64,000 nt of DNA from Diaminobutyricimonas aerilata (GCF_002797715.1 NZ_PGFF01000001.1:1635304-1699303); one strand, 5' to 3'. Positions 19,251 through 28,899 are shown, counted from the stretch's first letter. Translations and numbers: made by a program. Notes: generated by a model not told the origin, from the letters alone.

Positions 19251-19958
19251 GTGCAGAACCGCGCTCACGTGCCGCTCGCCGTGTCGACCGTCATCTTCGC
19301 CCTGCGTCCGCATCCCGAGACCGGGCTCAGCACGCTGTGGTTGCCGCTCGTCCGCCGCATCCGGGACCCCTTCGAGGGACTGTGGGCGCTGCCCGGCGGA
19401 TGGGTGCGGGCCGACGAGAGCCTCGCCGACGCCGCCGCGCGCAACCTGCTCGAGACCACGCACGTGCGACCCGCCTACCTCGAACAGCTGTACGCGTTCG
19501 GGGATGTCGACCGCTCGCCGACCGGACGCGTCGTGTCGGTCGTGTACTGGGCGCTCGTGCGTGCGGAGCAGATCGAACGCGAACCGGAGGGCGAGAACGT
19601 GCGGTGGGTGCTCGCCGACGAGCTGCCCGAGCTCGCGTTCGACCACAACCTCATCGTCGAGTACGCGCTGTGGCGGCTGCGCACCAAGGTCGAGTACTCC
19701 CGGATCGCGCAGGCGTTCCTCGGTGAGACGTTCACGCTGAGCGAGCTCCGCCACGTGCACGAGGCGATCCGCGGCGTCGCCCTCGACCCGGCTAACTTCC
19801 GCCGCCAGATGCTCTCCGGCGACGCCCTCGTCGTCACCGACGAACGGGTCACCGGCGGACGCCACCGCCCGCCGCGCCTCTACCGCTACGACACCTCCAT
19901 CGAGCTCGCCGACAACGGCCCGCTCCCGCCCTACCGACCCGAGGGGAACCGCTCGTGA
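19251..19958 (+). CDS. nrtR: NUDIX-domain regulator NrtR of NAD synthesis
   Basis: A 235-residue protein with an N-terminal NUDIX-like domain (LPGGWVRADESLADAAARNLLE is a degenerate Nudix box) and a C-terminal winged helix (residues ~155-225, FTLSELRHVHEAI). This is the NrtR layout, in which ADP-ribose-type ligands release the repressor from NAD genes. Its fused position before nadA-nadB-nadC fits. I chose the GTG at 19251 because AGAGGA lies 5 nt before it; a GTG at 19209 in frame is possible but unsupported. The stop overlaps nadA as GTGA. Confidence 0.85.
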   Translation: MQNRAHVPLAVSTVIFALRPHPETGLSTLWLPLVRRIRDPFEGLWALPGGWVRADESLADAAARNLLETTHVRPAYLEQLYAFGDVDRSPTGRVVSVVYWALVRAEQIEREPEGENVRWVLADELPELAFDHNLIVEYALWRLRTKVEYSRIAQAFLGETFTLSELRHVHEAIRGVALDPANFRRQMLSGDALVVTDERVTGGRHRPPRLYRYDTSIELADNGPLPPYRPEGNRS

Positions 19959-21223
19959 CCTCCGTCGCGCTGACCATCGACCGCATCCGCACCGGCCGCG
20001 CGGCGGGCACCACCTGCACGCCCGAGCTCGCGCGCGAGCCGTGGGACGCGGTGCTCGGCTACGGACCGGGCGCGAGCATGGGCGACGTGCTCCCGACCGG
20101 CTCGCCGCGCCAGGGCGGCCTGCCCGAGCAGTACCGGCAGGCCTCGACGGATGAGCTGCACGACCGCATCCGCGCCGCGAAGGCGACGCTCGGCGACCGC
20201 GTCGTCGTGCTCGGGCACTTCTACCAGCGTGACGAGGTCGTGCAGCACGCCGACTTCGTGGGCGACTCGTTCCAGCTCGCGAACGCGGCGCAGACGGTGC
20301 CCGATGCGGAGGCGATCGTCTTCTGCGGCGTGCACTTCATGGCCGAGACGGCCGACATCCTCGCGAAGCCCGGGCAGCAGGTGATCCTGCCGAATCTGGC
20401 GGCCGGATGCTCGATGGCCGACATGGCGGACCTGGACTCGGTCGAGCAGTGCTGGGCGGAGCTCGAGGAGCTCTACGGCACCGAGCCGGACGCGGACGGC
20501 CGCGTGCCGGTCATCCCGGTCACCTACATGAACTCGTCCGCGGCGCTGAAGGGCTTCTGCGGCGAGCACGGCGGCATCGTATGCACGAGCTCGAACGCCG
20601 AGACGGTGCTCGAGTGGGCGTTCGAGCGCGGTCAGCGGGTCTTGTTCTTCCCGGATCAGCACCTCGGCCGCAACACGGCGAAGCGGATGGGGGTGCCCAC
20701 CTCGCGCATGCCGATGTGGAACCCGCGCAAGCCGCTCGGCGGCAACGACGTCGACGCGCTGCTGGACGCGCGGGTGCTGCTCTGGCACGGCTTCTGCTCC
20801 GTGCACAAGCGCTTCTCCGTCGGCCAGATCGAGCAGGCCCGTGCCGAGCACCCCGGCGTGCGGGTCATCGTGCACCCGGAATGCCCGGAAGCCGTCGTTG
20901 ACGCCGCCGACGAGGCCGGTTCCACCGATCACATCCGCAAGGCGGTCGCGGCGGCCACCGAGCCGACGACCTTCGCGATCGGCACCGAGATCAACATGGT
21001 GAACCGGCTCGCCGCGGAGTTCCCGCAGCACACGATCTTCTGCCTCGATCCGGTGATCTGCCCCTGCTCGACGATGTACCGCATCCACCCCGGCTATCTC
21101 GCCTGGGTGCTCGAAGCGCTCGCGCGGGGCGAGACGCTCAACCGCATCACCGTCGCGGACGACGTGGCCGCGAACGCGCGCGTCGCTCTCGAGCGGATGC
21201 TCGCGGCGAAGCCGCGAGGCTGA
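19955..21223 (+). CDS. nadA: Quinolinate synthase A
   Basis: A 422-residue [4Fe-4S] enzyme condensing iminoaspartate with dihydroxyacetone phosphate to quinolinate. Cluster ligands are visible as Cys124 (FCGVHFMAE), Cys310 (PECPEA) and one of Cys369/Cys371 (CPCSTM). The GTG start overlaps nrtR, and nadB starts 1 bp after the stop. The Cys-desulfurase gene at the end of the operon could supply sulfur for its cluster. Confidence 0.97.
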   Translation: MTSVALTIDRIRTGRAAGTTCTPELAREPWDAVLGYGPGASMGDVLPTGSPRQGGLPEQYRQASTDELHDRIRAAKATLGDRVVVLGHFYQRDEVVQHADFVGDSFQLANAAQTVPDAEAIVFCGVHFMAETADILAKPGQQVILPNLAAGCSMADMADLDSVEQCWAELEELYGTEPDADGRVPVIPVTYMNSSAALKGFCGEHGGIVCTSSNAETVLEWAFERGQRVLFFPDQHLGRNTAKRMGVPTSRMPMWNPRKPLGGNDVDALLDARVLLWHGFCSVHKRFSVGQIEQARAEHPGVRVIVHPECPEAVVDAADEAGSTDHIRKAVAAATEPTTFAIGTEINMVNRLAAEFPQHTIFCLDPVICPCSTMYRIHPGYLAWVLEALARGETLNRITVADDVAANARVALERMLAAKPRG

Positions 21224-21224
21224 C

Positions 21225-22697
21225 ATGCGGATCATCGTGGTCGGCTCGGGGATCGCCGGGCTGTCCGTCGCGATGCGGGCGAGCGCCCACCACGAGGTCG
21301 TGCTCGTGACGAAGGGCGCCCTCGGCGGGGGGAGCACCGCGTGGGCGCAGGGCGGCATCGCCGCGGCGGTGGACGACGCGGATGTCGCCGTCCACTTCGA
21401 GGACACGCTCGCGGCGGGTGCCGGGTTGGCGGATCCGGATGCGGTGCGCGTGTTGTGTTCTGAGGGTCCGCACCGCGTCGCGGAGCTGGTCGGGCTCGGC
21501 GTGCCCTTCGACCGCGACCGCGCCGGGTTCGCGCGCGGGCGGGAGGCTGCCCACTCGCGCCGGAGGATCCTCCACGCGGACGGCGACGCCACGGGTGCGG
21601 CCATCTCGCGGACCCTCGTCGCCGCCGTACGGCGCGCGACGGTGCAGGTCATCGAACACGCCTTCCTCGACGAGGTGTTCGTCGTCGACGGTCGCGCGAG
21701 CGGGGTGCGCCTGCTGCTGGGCGGCGACGAGGTGGTCCTCCGCGCGGACGCCGCGGTGATCGCGACCGGCGGCTGGGGCGCCCTGTATCCGCACACCACG
21801 AATCCGCCGGGGGCGACGGGCGACGGTGTCGCCGCCGCGTGGCGGGCGGGCGCCGCGCTGGCCGACCTCGAGTTCGTGCAGTTCCATCCGACCGCTCTCG
21901 CCGTGCCGGGCCGTCCGCTCGTGTCGGAGGCGGTGCGTGGCGAGGGAGCGACCCTGATCGATGAGCGCGGCCGCCGGTTCCTCGTCGACACGCACCCGGA
22001 CGGGGAACTCGCCCCGCGCGATGTCGTCGCCCGGGCGATCGCCGCCCACCGGGCGAGCGGACACGAGGTGCTGCTCGACGCCACCGGGGTGCCCGGGCTC
22101 GCGCGCCGTTTCCCGGGCCTCACCACAGTGTGCCTCGAGCACGGCTACGACTGGACGCGCGAGCCGGTGCCGGTGACCCCGGCCGCGCACTATGCGATGG
22201 GCGGCATCGCGACCGACCTGCACGGACGCTCCACCGTTCCGGGGCTCTACGCCGTGGGGGAGGCCGCCCGCACCGGCGTGCACGGCGCGAACCGGCTGGC
22301 GTCGAACTCGCTGCTCGAGGGGCTCGTGTTCGCCGCACGGGTGGTCGAGGCGCTCGAGTCCGCGGACCCGTGGCGCGGTCCGCCCGTCGCCCGGGAGCAG
22401 CTGCGCGAAGCCGGGGACATCCCGATCGAACGCCACGAGCTCGCCGCGATCGCGTGGGACCACCTGGGCCTCGAGCGGGATGCGGTCGGGCTGAGAGCCG
22501 CTATCGCGCGCCTCGACACCGCGCACGTCGCCGGCTCCACCGTCCCCGATCGGGAGACCCGCAACCTCCTCGACCTCGCGCGACTCACCGCGCGGGCCGC
22601 CCTCCGTCGCGAGCGCTCCGTCGGGGCCCACCATCGCCACGACGCGGCTGCGCACATCCGCTCCGAATCCCGCCCCCTGGAGGTGGCCGCGTGCTGA
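21225..22697 (+). CDS. nadB: L-aspartate oxidase
   Basis: A 490-residue flavoenzyme oxidising L-aspartate to iminoaspartate, the substrate of NadA. The FAD dinucleotide motif V-G-S-G-I-A-G is at residues 6-12; STAWAQGGIAAA and the C-terminal GGIATDLHGRSTVPGLYAVGE are typical of the fumarate-reductase/NadB family. The ATG follows the nadA stop by one base and the end overlaps nadC. Confidence 0.96.
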   Translation: MRIIVVGSGIAGLSVAMRASAHHEVVLVTKGALGGGSTAWAQGGIAAAVDDADVAVHFEDTLAAGAGLADPDAVRVLCSEGPHRVAELVGLGVPFDRDRAGFARGREAAHSRRRILHADGDATGAAISRTLVAAVRRATVQVIEHAFLDEVFVVDGRASGVRLLLGGDEVVLRADAAVIATGGWGALYPHTTNPPGATGDGVAAAWRAGAALADLEFVQFHPTALAVPGRPLVSEAVRGEGATLIDERGRRFLVDTHPDGELAPRDVVARAIAAHRASGHEVLLDATGVPGLARRFPGLTTVCLEHGYDWTREPVPVTPAAHYAMGGIATDLHGRSTVPGLYAVGEAARTGVHGANRLASNSLLEGLVFAARVVEALESADPWRGPPVAREQLREAGDIPIERHELAAIAWDHLGLERDAVGLRAAIARLDTAHVAGSTVPDRETRNLLDLARLTARAALRRERSVGAHHRHDAAAHIRSESRPLEVAAC

Positions 22698-23548
22698 CCC
22701 CGCAACTCATCGACCGCGTCGTGCGCAGCGCCCTCGAGGAGGACGCGCCGTGGGGCGACGTCACGTCGGAGACGCTCATCCCGGCCGACGCGACCGCGAC
22801 GGCGGTGCTCGCCGCCCGCGGTGCCGGCGTGTTCAGCGGGGGAGCGGTGTTCACCGCGGCGATGCGCGCGGCGGACCCCGCGACGACCGTGGAACTGCGA
22901 CTCCCGGACGGCGCGCCGCTCGTAGCCGGCGACGTGGTCGCCGTCGTGCGCGGTCGCGCCCGGTCGGTGCTCACCGCCGAGCGGGTCGCGCTGAACCTGG
23001 TGCAGCGGATGAGCGGCATCGCCACCGAGACCGCCCGCTTCGTCGAGGCCGTCGCCGGCACGGGCGCACGCATCGCGGACACCCGCAAGACCGTGCCCGG
23101 CCTCCGCGCCTTGGACCGTCACGCGGTGGGCTCCGGGGGCGGACGCAACCACCGGTTCTCCCTCTCCGACACCGTCATGGCGAAGGACAACCACCTCGCC
23201 GTGCTCACCGCCACCGGTCGCCCGCTCGCCGAGGTGCTGCGCGAGGCGAAGAACCGCCTGCCGCACACGATGCACCTCGAGGTGGAGGTGGACCGGCTCG
23301 ACCAACTCGACGACGTGCTCGCCTCCGGCGTCGTCGACACCGTGATGCTCGACAACTTCTCGCTGGAAGACCTGCGGCTCGGTGTCGACCGGGTGGCCGG
23401 ACGGTGCATCGTCGAGGCGAGCGGCACCGTGTCGTTGGAGACGGTGCGCGCCATCGCGGAGACGGGCGTCGACGTGATCTCCGTCGGCGCACTCACCCAC
23501 AGCGTCCGCGCCCTGGACCTGGGGCTCGATGTGACGGTCGGCGCATGA
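22691..23548 (+). CDS. nadC: Nicotinate-nucleotide pyrophosphorylase (carboxylating)
   Basis: A 285-residue quinolinate phosphoribosyltransferase converting quinolinate and PRPP to nicotinate mononucleotide. Motifs: DTRKTVPGLRALDRHAV near residue 131, GGGRNHRFSLSD, and the C-terminal EASGTVSLETVRAIAETGVDVISVG. The GTG at 22691 overlaps the nadB stop. The end overlaps the desulfurase start (ATGA). With nadA and nadB it completes de novo NAD synthesis from aspartate to NaMN. Confidence 0.97.
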   Translation: MLTPQLIDRVVRSALEEDAPWGDVTSETLIPADATATAVLAARGAGVFSGGAVFTAAMRAADPATTVELRLPDGAPLVAGDVVAVVRGRARSVLTAERVALNLVQRMSGIATETARFVEAVAGTGARIADTRKTVPGLRALDRHAVGSGGGRNHRFSLSDTVMAKDNHLAVLTATGRPLAEVLREAKNRLPHTMHLEVEVDRLDQLDDVLASGVVDTVMLDNFSLEDLRLGVDRVAGRCIVEASGTVSLETVRAIAETGVDVISVGALTHSVRALDLGLDVTVGA

Positions 23549-24681
23549 TCTACCTCGACCACGCCGCGAGCGGACCGGTGCGCCGCAGCGTGCTCGAGGC
23601 GATGTGGCCGTTCCTCACCGGCGAGTTCGGGAATCCCTCGAGCACGCACGGCTTCGGAGAGCGCGCCGCAACCGCCCTCGACGACGCGCGCGCGGCGATC
23701 GCGGAGGGCCTCGGCTGGCGGCCGGCGGAGGTCGTCGTCACCTCGGGCGGTACCGAGGCGGACAACCTCGCCGTCAAGGGGCTCGCCCTCGCCCGGCCGC
23801 GCGGACGGCACGTCGTCGTCTCCGCGGTCGAGCATCAGGCGGTGCTCGAATCGTGCCGCTATCTCGAGCGATTCCACGGCTTCACCGTCGACATCGTCGG
23901 GGTGGATGCCCGGGGCGTCGTCGACCCGGAACACCTCGCCGCCCTCGTCCGCGACGACACGACACTCGTGAGCGTGCAGCACGCGAGCAACGAGATCGGC
24001 ACGGTGCAGCCGGTCGCCGCCGTCGCCGAGATCGCGCACGCCCGCGGGGCGCTCCTGCACACGGACGCGGTGCAGTCGGCCGGCTGGCTCGACGTGTCCG
24101 CGGGGGCGCTCGGCGCGGATGCGGTGAGCGTGTCGGGTCACAAGCTGGGCGCTCCGAAGGGGGTCGGTGCGCTGCTCGTGCGCCGGGGGGTCGCCCTGGA
24201 ACCGCTCGTGCACGGCGGTGGCCAGGAGCGCGGACGCCGCTCCGGAACCGAGAACGTGGCCGGCGCGGTGGGACTTGCGGAGGCGGTACGCGCCGTGCGC
24301 GCCGAGCGCCGCCCCGCTGCGGTCGTCGCCGTGCGTGACGCCTTCATCGACGGCGTGCTCAGTGCCGTGCCGGGAGCACGCCTCACCGGCCACCCGGAGG
24401 CGCGACTGCCGGACCACGCGTCGTTCGTGATCGAGCGCACGAGCGGCGAGGCGGTGCTGCTCGAGCTCGAGCGGCGGGGCGTGACGACCTCGAGCGGATC
24501 CGCGTGCGCAGCGGGTCGCGACGAGCCCTCGGCGGTCCTGCTGGCGATCGGACTCGACGCCGACACCGCGCGCACCGCGGTGCGGTTCACCTTCGGCGAC
24601 GGGGCCGAGGCGGTCGACGTGCCGACCGTCGTCGCGGCGGTCGCCGAGTCCGTGCAGAGCGTGGGTGCGCTGCAGCATTGA
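23545..24681 (+). CDS. Cysteine desulfurase (NifS/IscS-like) of the nad operon
   Basis: A 378-residue class V aminotransferase-fold enzyme. It starts with IYLDHAASGPVRRSVLEAM, has the PLP Lys in SVSGHKLGAPKG near residue 200 and the persulfide Cys321 in TSSGSACAAG. It releases sulfur from cysteine for Fe-S clusters. Its overlap with nadC indicates dedication to the NadA cluster, an arrangement seen in several Gram-positive nad operons. The true start is the ATG at 23545, although the frame is open further upstream within nadC. Confidence 0.93.
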   Translation: MIYLDHAASGPVRRSVLEAMWPFLTGEFGNPSSTHGFGERAATALDDARAAIAEGLGWRPAEVVVTSGGTEADNLAVKGLALARPRGRHVVVSAVEHQAVLESCRYLERFHGFTVDIVGVDARGVVDPEHLAALVRDDTTLVSVQHASNEIGTVQPVAAVAEIAHARGALLHTDAVQSAGWLDVSAGALGADAVSVSGHKLGAPKGVGALLVRRGVALEPLVHGGGQERGRRSGTENVAGAVGLAEAVRAVRAERRPAAVVAVRDAFIDGVLSAVPGARLTGHPEARLPDHASFVIERTSGEAVLLELERRGVTTSSGSACAAGRDEPSAVLLAIGLDADTARTAVRFTFGDGAEAVDVPTVVAAVAESVQSVGALQH

Positions 24682-24692
24682 GCGGTCGCGCC

Positions 24693-24722
24693 GGCGTCGC
24701 GGTCCGCGGCGTCGCGGTCCCG
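24693..24722. repeat. Tandem 15-bp direct repeat in a convergent gap
   Basis: GGCGTCGCGGTCC occurs twice in tandem between the desulfurase gene and the convergent LysR gene. No function is apparent. Confidence 0.5.
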
Positions 24723-24738
24723 CCACCCGTGGGCGCGC

Positions 24739-25689
24739 TCAGGAGTCGGTGCGCTCGAGCTCCCACTCCGTCCCGTCGAGCGCGAGCACCTCGCGCAGAA
24801 CGGCGCCGATCGCCGGGACGCGAGCCGATCCGGACTGGGTCACGAGTCGGATGCTGCGGTCGCTCGAGGGCGCCGTGCGGCGCACGACGGCTCCGGCGGG
24901 CACCGCGGCCGTCGACAGTGCGAGGCGGGGGAGCAGTGCGACGCCGAGTTCCGCCGCGACGAGGTTGAGCACGGCGACCGCGTTGTCGGTCTCCAACCGG
25001 ATGGTCGGCGACATGCCGACCGCCTCGCACGCGGCGAGCAGATGTCCGCGGCACAACGGGCAGCCGGCGATCCACGCCTCGTCGCGGAGATCGGCGAGAT
25101 CCACGGCCTCGCGCGCGGCGAGCCCATGGTCGGCCGGCAGAGCGAGCACGACGGGCTCCGTGAAGAGCTCGATCGTCTCGAGGCTGGTGTCGTCGGCGCG
25201 ATGCGGATCGGCCCGATCGCCGGGATAGGCGAAGGTGATGGCGACGTCGGCGAGACCGTCCCGCAGCATCCCGATCGCTTCGGGCGGCTCGGCCTCCACA
25301 TACCCCACGGTCAACCCGGGGCGATGCTCCCGCAAGCGGGCGAGCAATCGCGGCACCAGGGTCGACGAGGCGGTCGGGAACGCCGCGACCCGCACGGATC
25401 CCGCCCGCAGGCCGACCAGGTCGGAGAGTTCCCCGCCCGCCGCATCCAGCGCCGACGTGATCGCCACCGCGTGCCGCGCGAGCACCTGGCCCGGCTCGGT
25501 GAGCCGCACCCCGCGGCCCGCGCGCACGACGAGCGGCGCCCCCAGCCGCGTCTCGGCGCGACGCAGGTGCTGGCTCACGGCCGGCTGGCTGTAGCCGAGG
25601 GCACGCGCCGCCGCGCTGATCGTGCCGTGCTCGGCGATCGCACGCACGATGCGTACCGAGAGCAGGTCGAGTCCACCCAACGCTTCCAT
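24739..25689 (-). CDS. LysR-family transcriptional regulator
   Basis: A 316-residue regulator. The N-terminal helix-turn-helix spans about residues 5-65 (GTISAAARALGYSQPAVSQHLRRAE), followed by a periplasmic-binding-like effector domain. A Cys pair occurs in CPLCRGH near residue 218. It is divergent from a class V aminotransferase gene, the classic LysR target layout. The ATG at 25689 is favoured because TAAGCT lies 6 nt upstream (leaderless); a GTG just before it at 25692 is the alternative. Effector unknown. Confidence 0.92.
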   Translation of the reverse strand: MEALGGLDLLSVRIVRAIAEHGTISAAARALGYSQPAVSQHLRRAETRLGAPLVVRAGRGVRLTEPGQVLARHAVAITSALDAAGGELSDLVGLRAGSVRVAAFPTASSTLVPRLLARLREHRPGLTVGYVEAEPPEAIGMLRDGLADVAITFAYPGDRADPHRADDTSLETIELFTEPVVLALPADHGLAAREAVDLADLRDEAWIAGCPLCRGHLLAACEAVGMSPTIRLETDNAVAVLNLVAAELGVALLPRLALSTAAVPAGAVVRRTAPSSDRSIRLVTQSGSARVPAIGAVLREVLALDGTEWELERTDS

Positions 25690-25695
25690 CACACC

Positions 25696-25744
25696 AGCTT
25701 ATGGAACGCATGGCACACATGTTCTTGTGGCATGTGTCATGCCG
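25696..25744. promoter_or_regulatory. Divergent LysR/aminotransferase control region
   Basis: On the minus strand TAAGCT (25701-25696) is the -10 box of the LysR gene. Next to it, ATGGCACACATG ... CATGTGTCATG (25713-25744) is an imperfect inverted repeat, the kind of dyad bound by LysR proteins. GATGCT 6 nt before the aminotransferase ATG could be its -10 box. Confidence 0.45.
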
Positions 25745-25760
25745 GCGAGATGCTGACGGC

Positions 25761-26804
25761 ATGGTCTCGCCCGAACTGTCCTCCGCCATCGCCGAATTCG
25801 GTGAGCCCCGCGGCTACCTCGCGGCCGCATCCATCGGCCTGCCGCCCCGCCGCGCGGTCGAGGCGCTCACCGCCGACCTCGCCGCCTGGGCCGCCGCCGA
25901 CCGCGATCCGCAGGGCTACGACCCGGTGATCGCCGCGACCCGTGCCTCCTACGCCGACCTCGTGAACGTGCCGGCGTCGAGCGTCGCGATCGGCTCGCAG
26001 AGCTCTGTGCTCACGTCCCTCGTCGCGGCCGCCGTGCCCGAGGGCGCCGAAGTGCTGCTCGTCGACGGCGACTTCTCGTCGATCGAGTTCCCGTTCCTGC
26101 AGCGCCCGGGCGTGCGCGTGCGTGCCGTGCCGCTCGAGGAACTCGCGGACGCCGTCACCGACGAGACGTGGATCGTCGTCTTCTCGCTCGTCCAGTCCGC
26201 GACAGGGCGCGTGGCCGACACGGCCGCCATCCTCGAGGCCGCGCAGCGGCACGGCGCGTACACCTTCTGCGACACCACCCAGGCGGCCGGCGTGCTTCCG
26301 GTCGACGCGTCGCCGTTCGATGTGACGGTGTGCCACGCGTACAAGTGGTTGTGCGCCCCCCGCGGGGTCGCGTTCCTCACGGTGAGCGAGCGGATGCTCC
26401 CGCTGCTGACCCCGACGCAGGCCGGCTGGTACGCGGGGGACGACGTGTGGTCGAGCTGCTACGGCCCCGCGATGAACCTCGCCCACGACGCGCGTCGCTT
26501 CGACGTGTCTCCCGCCTGGCAGGCGTGGATCGGTGCAGAGCAGTCCATCGGGCTCTTCGCCGGGCTCGACATCGACGAGGTGTGGCGCCGCGCGAGCGGA
26601 CTCGGCGACGCGCTGTGCGACGCCCTCGGGGTGCCGCAGCAGCACCAGGCGATCGTGACCTGGCCCGACCCGACGGGCGCCGACCTCGCGCGGCTCACTG
26701 CGGCGGGCATCCGCGCGTCGGGTCGAGCCGGTCGCGTGCGGGCCGCGTTCCACCTCTGGAACGACGAGTCGGACGTCGCCGCCGTCGTCGCCGCGGTGCG
26801 CTGA
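25761..26804 (+). CDS. Class V aminotransferase-fold PLP enzyme
   Basis: A 347-residue PLP-dependent enzyme of the aminotransferase V/cysteine-desulfurase superfamily. The PLP Lys is in VCHAYKWLCAPRG near residue 197, with the preceding Asp in TFCDTTQAAG. The desulfurase catalytic Cys loop is not recognisable, so an aminotransferase, lyase or epimerase role is more likely than sulfur transfer. I chose the ATG at 25761, because earlier in-frame ATGs fall in the operator dyad. The divergent LysR regulator probably controls it. Substrate unknown. Confidence 0.82.
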   Translation: MVSPELSSAIAEFGEPRGYLAAASIGLPPRRAVEALTADLAAWAAADRDPQGYDPVIAATRASYADLVNVPASSVAIGSQSSVLTSLVAAAVPEGAEVLLVDGDFSSIEFPFLQRPGVRVRAVPLEELADAVTDETWIVVFSLVQSATGRVADTAAILEAAQRHGAYTFCDTTQAAGVLPVDASPFDVTVCHAYKWLCAPRGVAFLTVSERMLPLLTPTQAGWYAGDDVWSSCYGPAMNLAHDARRFDVSPAWQAWIGAEQSIGLFAGLDIDEVWRRASGLGDALCDALGVPQQHQAIVTWPDPTGADLARLTAAGIRASGRAGRVRAAFHLWNDESDVAAVVAAVR

Positions 26805-26830
26805 CCCGTTCCCGTCGGGGCCGTCGCCCT

Positions 26831-27415
26831 TCAGGATCCGTCGTCGTCCGTTCCACGTCGGAGGTCGGCCACCGGTCCGTCCATCCACCGCTCGACGTCC
26901 GCTCGTGAGCTCAGCCGCACGACCGTGAGCGACGGATGCGCCGCGGCTGCCTCCGGCACCTGCTCCTTGTACTTGTTGCGGGTCGAGATCGCCCAGCGCA
27001 CCACGTTCTCGCGGTCGGTGAAGATGGTGTGCAGCGGCGGCTCCACGTTTCCGTTCCACAGCACCTCGCGCGTGCGGGCGCGGCGCAGTGTGCGCCGCAC
27101 CACCCGGGCGAGAGTGAGCGGGAACGGCAGGTCGAGCCAGACGAGCGTGTCGGCGCGAGCGGCGAGCAGTGGTCGCGCCGACGTGTACTGCCACTCGGTG
27201 ATCCACTCGTCGCGAGCGGCGAGGTGGCGCACGTCGTCGAGGAACTCGGGTCGCGGCGTCCATTGCGGGCCGTGGTGCAGCGCGTCGAGCTCGGTGTGCG
27301 GGATCCCGGTCACCGCGGACAACCGGCGGGCGAGCGTCGTCTTGCCCGATCCGGAGACGCCCGCGACCAGGATGCGGCGCGGTCGGTGGGGGAGCGGATC
27401 GCCGGCGAGGAGCAC
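26831..27415 (-). CDS. P-loop kinase-like ATPase (adenylate kinase/FlaR type)
   Basis: A 194-residue AAA-family protein with Walker A GVSGSGKTT near residue 20, the HTELDALHHGPQWTPRPEF region of FlaR/topology-modulation-type proteins, and a basic LID-like segment (RVVRRTLRRARTR). The family resembles nucleoside-phosphate kinases, but the substrates are not established. GTG start, supported by TACCAT 7 nt upstream (leaderless). It is divergent from glyS. Confidence 0.82.
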   Translation of the reverse strand: MLLAGDPLPHRPRRILVAGVSGSGKTTLARRLSAVTGIPHTELDALHHGPQWTPRPEFLDDVRHLAARDEWITEWQYTSARPLLAARADTLVWLDLPFPLTLARVVRRTLRRARTREVLWNGNVEPPLHTIFTDRENVVRWAISTRNKYKEQVPEAAAAHPSLTVVRLSSRADVERWMDGPVADLRRGTDDDGS

Positions 27416-27422
27416 GGGCCCG

Positions 27423-27461
27423 ATGGTAGTGCGAGGGGCGTCACCCGCTGATCACTAGACT
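27423..27461. promoter_or_regulatory. Back-to-back promoters of the P-loop gene and glyS
   Basis: TACCAT on the minus strand (27428-27423) lies 7 nt before the GTG at 27415. TAGACT on the plus strand (27456-27461) lies ahead of glyS and would give a leader of about 50 nt containing AGGAGA. No T-box structure fits in that leader. Confidence 0.5.
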
Positions 27462-27516
27462 GGTGATCCCTGCCGACCGGCGAACCAGCTCGGCTGATCC
27501 CAGGAGAAACGACCCC

Positions 27517-28899
27517 GTGGCGACCACTGCACTCGATTCCGTCATCTCACTCGCGAAGCGTCGCGGCTTCGTCTTCCAATCGGGCGAGATCTACGGCGGA
27601 TCCCGGTCCGCGTGGGATTACGGACCCCTCGGTGTGGCGCTCAAGGAGAACATCAAGCGCCAGTGGTGGCAGCAGCTCGTGCAGGGCCGCGACGATGTCG
27701 TCGGTCTCGACTCCGCCGTCATCCTGCCCCGCAAGGTGTGGGAGGCATCCGGACACGTCGCCGTGTTCAGCGACCCGCTCGTCGAGTGCCTGCACTGCCA
27801 CAAGCGCTACCGGGCCGACCACCTGCTCGAGGAGTTCGAGGAGAAGAAGGGCCGCGCGCCCGAGAACGGCCTCACCGACATCGCGTGCTCGAACTGCGGC
27901 ACCCGCGGCCAGTGGACGGAGCCGCGCGAGTTCAGCGGGCTGCTGAAGACCTACCTCGGGCCGGTCGACGACGAGGCGGGCATGCACTACCTGCGTCCGG
28001 AGACGGCGCAGGGCATCTTCGTCAACTTCGCGAACGTCCTGTCGGCGGCGCGCATGAAGCCGCCGTTCGGCATCGGTCAGATCGGCAAGAGCTTCCGGAA
28101 CGAGATCACGCCGGGCAACTTCATCTTCCGCACGCGCGAGTTCGAGCAGATGGAGATGGAGTTCTTCGTCGAGCCGGGCACCGATGAGGACTGGCACCAG
28201 TACTGGATCGACGAGTCGTACCGCTGGTACCGCGACCTCGGGCTCAAGGAGGAGAACCTCCGCCTCTTCGAACACCCGCAGGAGAAGCTGAGCCACTACT
28301 CCAAGCGCACCGTCGACATCGAGTACCGCTTCGGCTTCACGGGTGGCGAGTGGGGCGAGCTCATGGGTGTGGCGAACCGCACCGACTTCGACCTGACCAC
28401 CCATTCCGAGGCATCCGGAACCGACCTGTCGTACTTCGACCAGACGAAGAACGAGCGCTGGACCCCGTACGTGATCGAGCCGGCGTTCGGCCTCACGCGT
28501 GCGCTCATGGCGTTCCTCATCGACGCGTACTCCGAGGACGAGGCGCCGAACACGAAGGGCGGCGTCGACAAGCGCACCGTGCTGCGGCTCGACCGGCGCC
28601 TCGCGCCGGTGAAGGTCGCCGTGCTGCCGCTGTCGCGCAACGAGCGTCTCTCGCCGGTCGCGCGCGACCTCGCCGCCGACCTGCGCAAGTACTGGAACAT
28701 CGACTTCGACGACGCGGGCGCCATCGGCCGCCGCTACCGCCGCCAGGACGAGATCGGCACCCCCTTCTGCGTCACTGTCGACTTCGACTCCCTCGACGAC
28801 CAGGCCGTGACGGTGCGCGAGCGCGACACGATGTCGCAGGAGCGCATCTCCCTCGACAACCTGCGCGGTTACCTCGCGGGCCAGCTCCTCGGCGCCTGA
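27517..28899 (+). CDS. glyS: Glycine--tRNA ligase (dimeric, class II)
   Basis: A 460-residue alpha2-type glycyl-tRNA synthetase. It starts [27 protein letters not shown]. Class II motif 2 is in [23 protein letters not shown], motif 3 in the C-terminal [13 protein letters not shown], and an anticodon-binding domain covers the last ~100 residues. A CxxC pair near residue 91 (CLHCHKRY) and another in CSNCG form the insertion typical of this form. I chose the GTG at 27517 because AGGAGA is correctly spaced; an upstream in-frame GTG at 27463 lies next to the -10 box. Confidence 0.97.
   Translation: MATTALDSVISLAKRRGFVFQSGEIYGGSRSAWDYGPLGVALKENIKRQWWQQLVQGRDDVVGLDSAVILPRKVWEASGHVAVFSDPLVECLHCHKRYRADHLLEEFEEKKGRAPENGLTDIACSNCGTRGQWTEPREFSGLLKTYLGPVDDEAGMHYLRPETAQGIFVNFANVLSAARMKPPFGIGQIGKSFRNEITPGNFIFRTREFEQMEMEFFVEPGTDEDWHQYWIDESYRWYRDLGLKEENLRLFEHPQEKLSHYSKRTVDIEYRFGFTGGEWGELMGVANRTDFDLTTHSEASGTDLSYFDQTKNERWTPYVIEPAFGLTRALMAFLIDAYSEDEAPNTKGGVDKRTVLRLDRRLAPVKVAVLPLSRNERLSPVARDLAADLRKYWNIDFDDAGAIGRRYRRQDEIGTPFCVTVDFDSLDDQAVTVRERDTMSQERISLDNLRGYLAGQLLGA

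Noticed and set aside
26829-26840. TTCAGGATCC resembling one arm of the palindromic element
   Set aside because: It lacks the GTCGGAAA half and any facing arm within 110 bp, and lies in the last codons of the P-loop gene.
27462-27516. Possible T-box leader before glyS
   Set aside because: The leader is only ~50 nt, too short for a T-box, and no specifier or antiterminator motif is visible.
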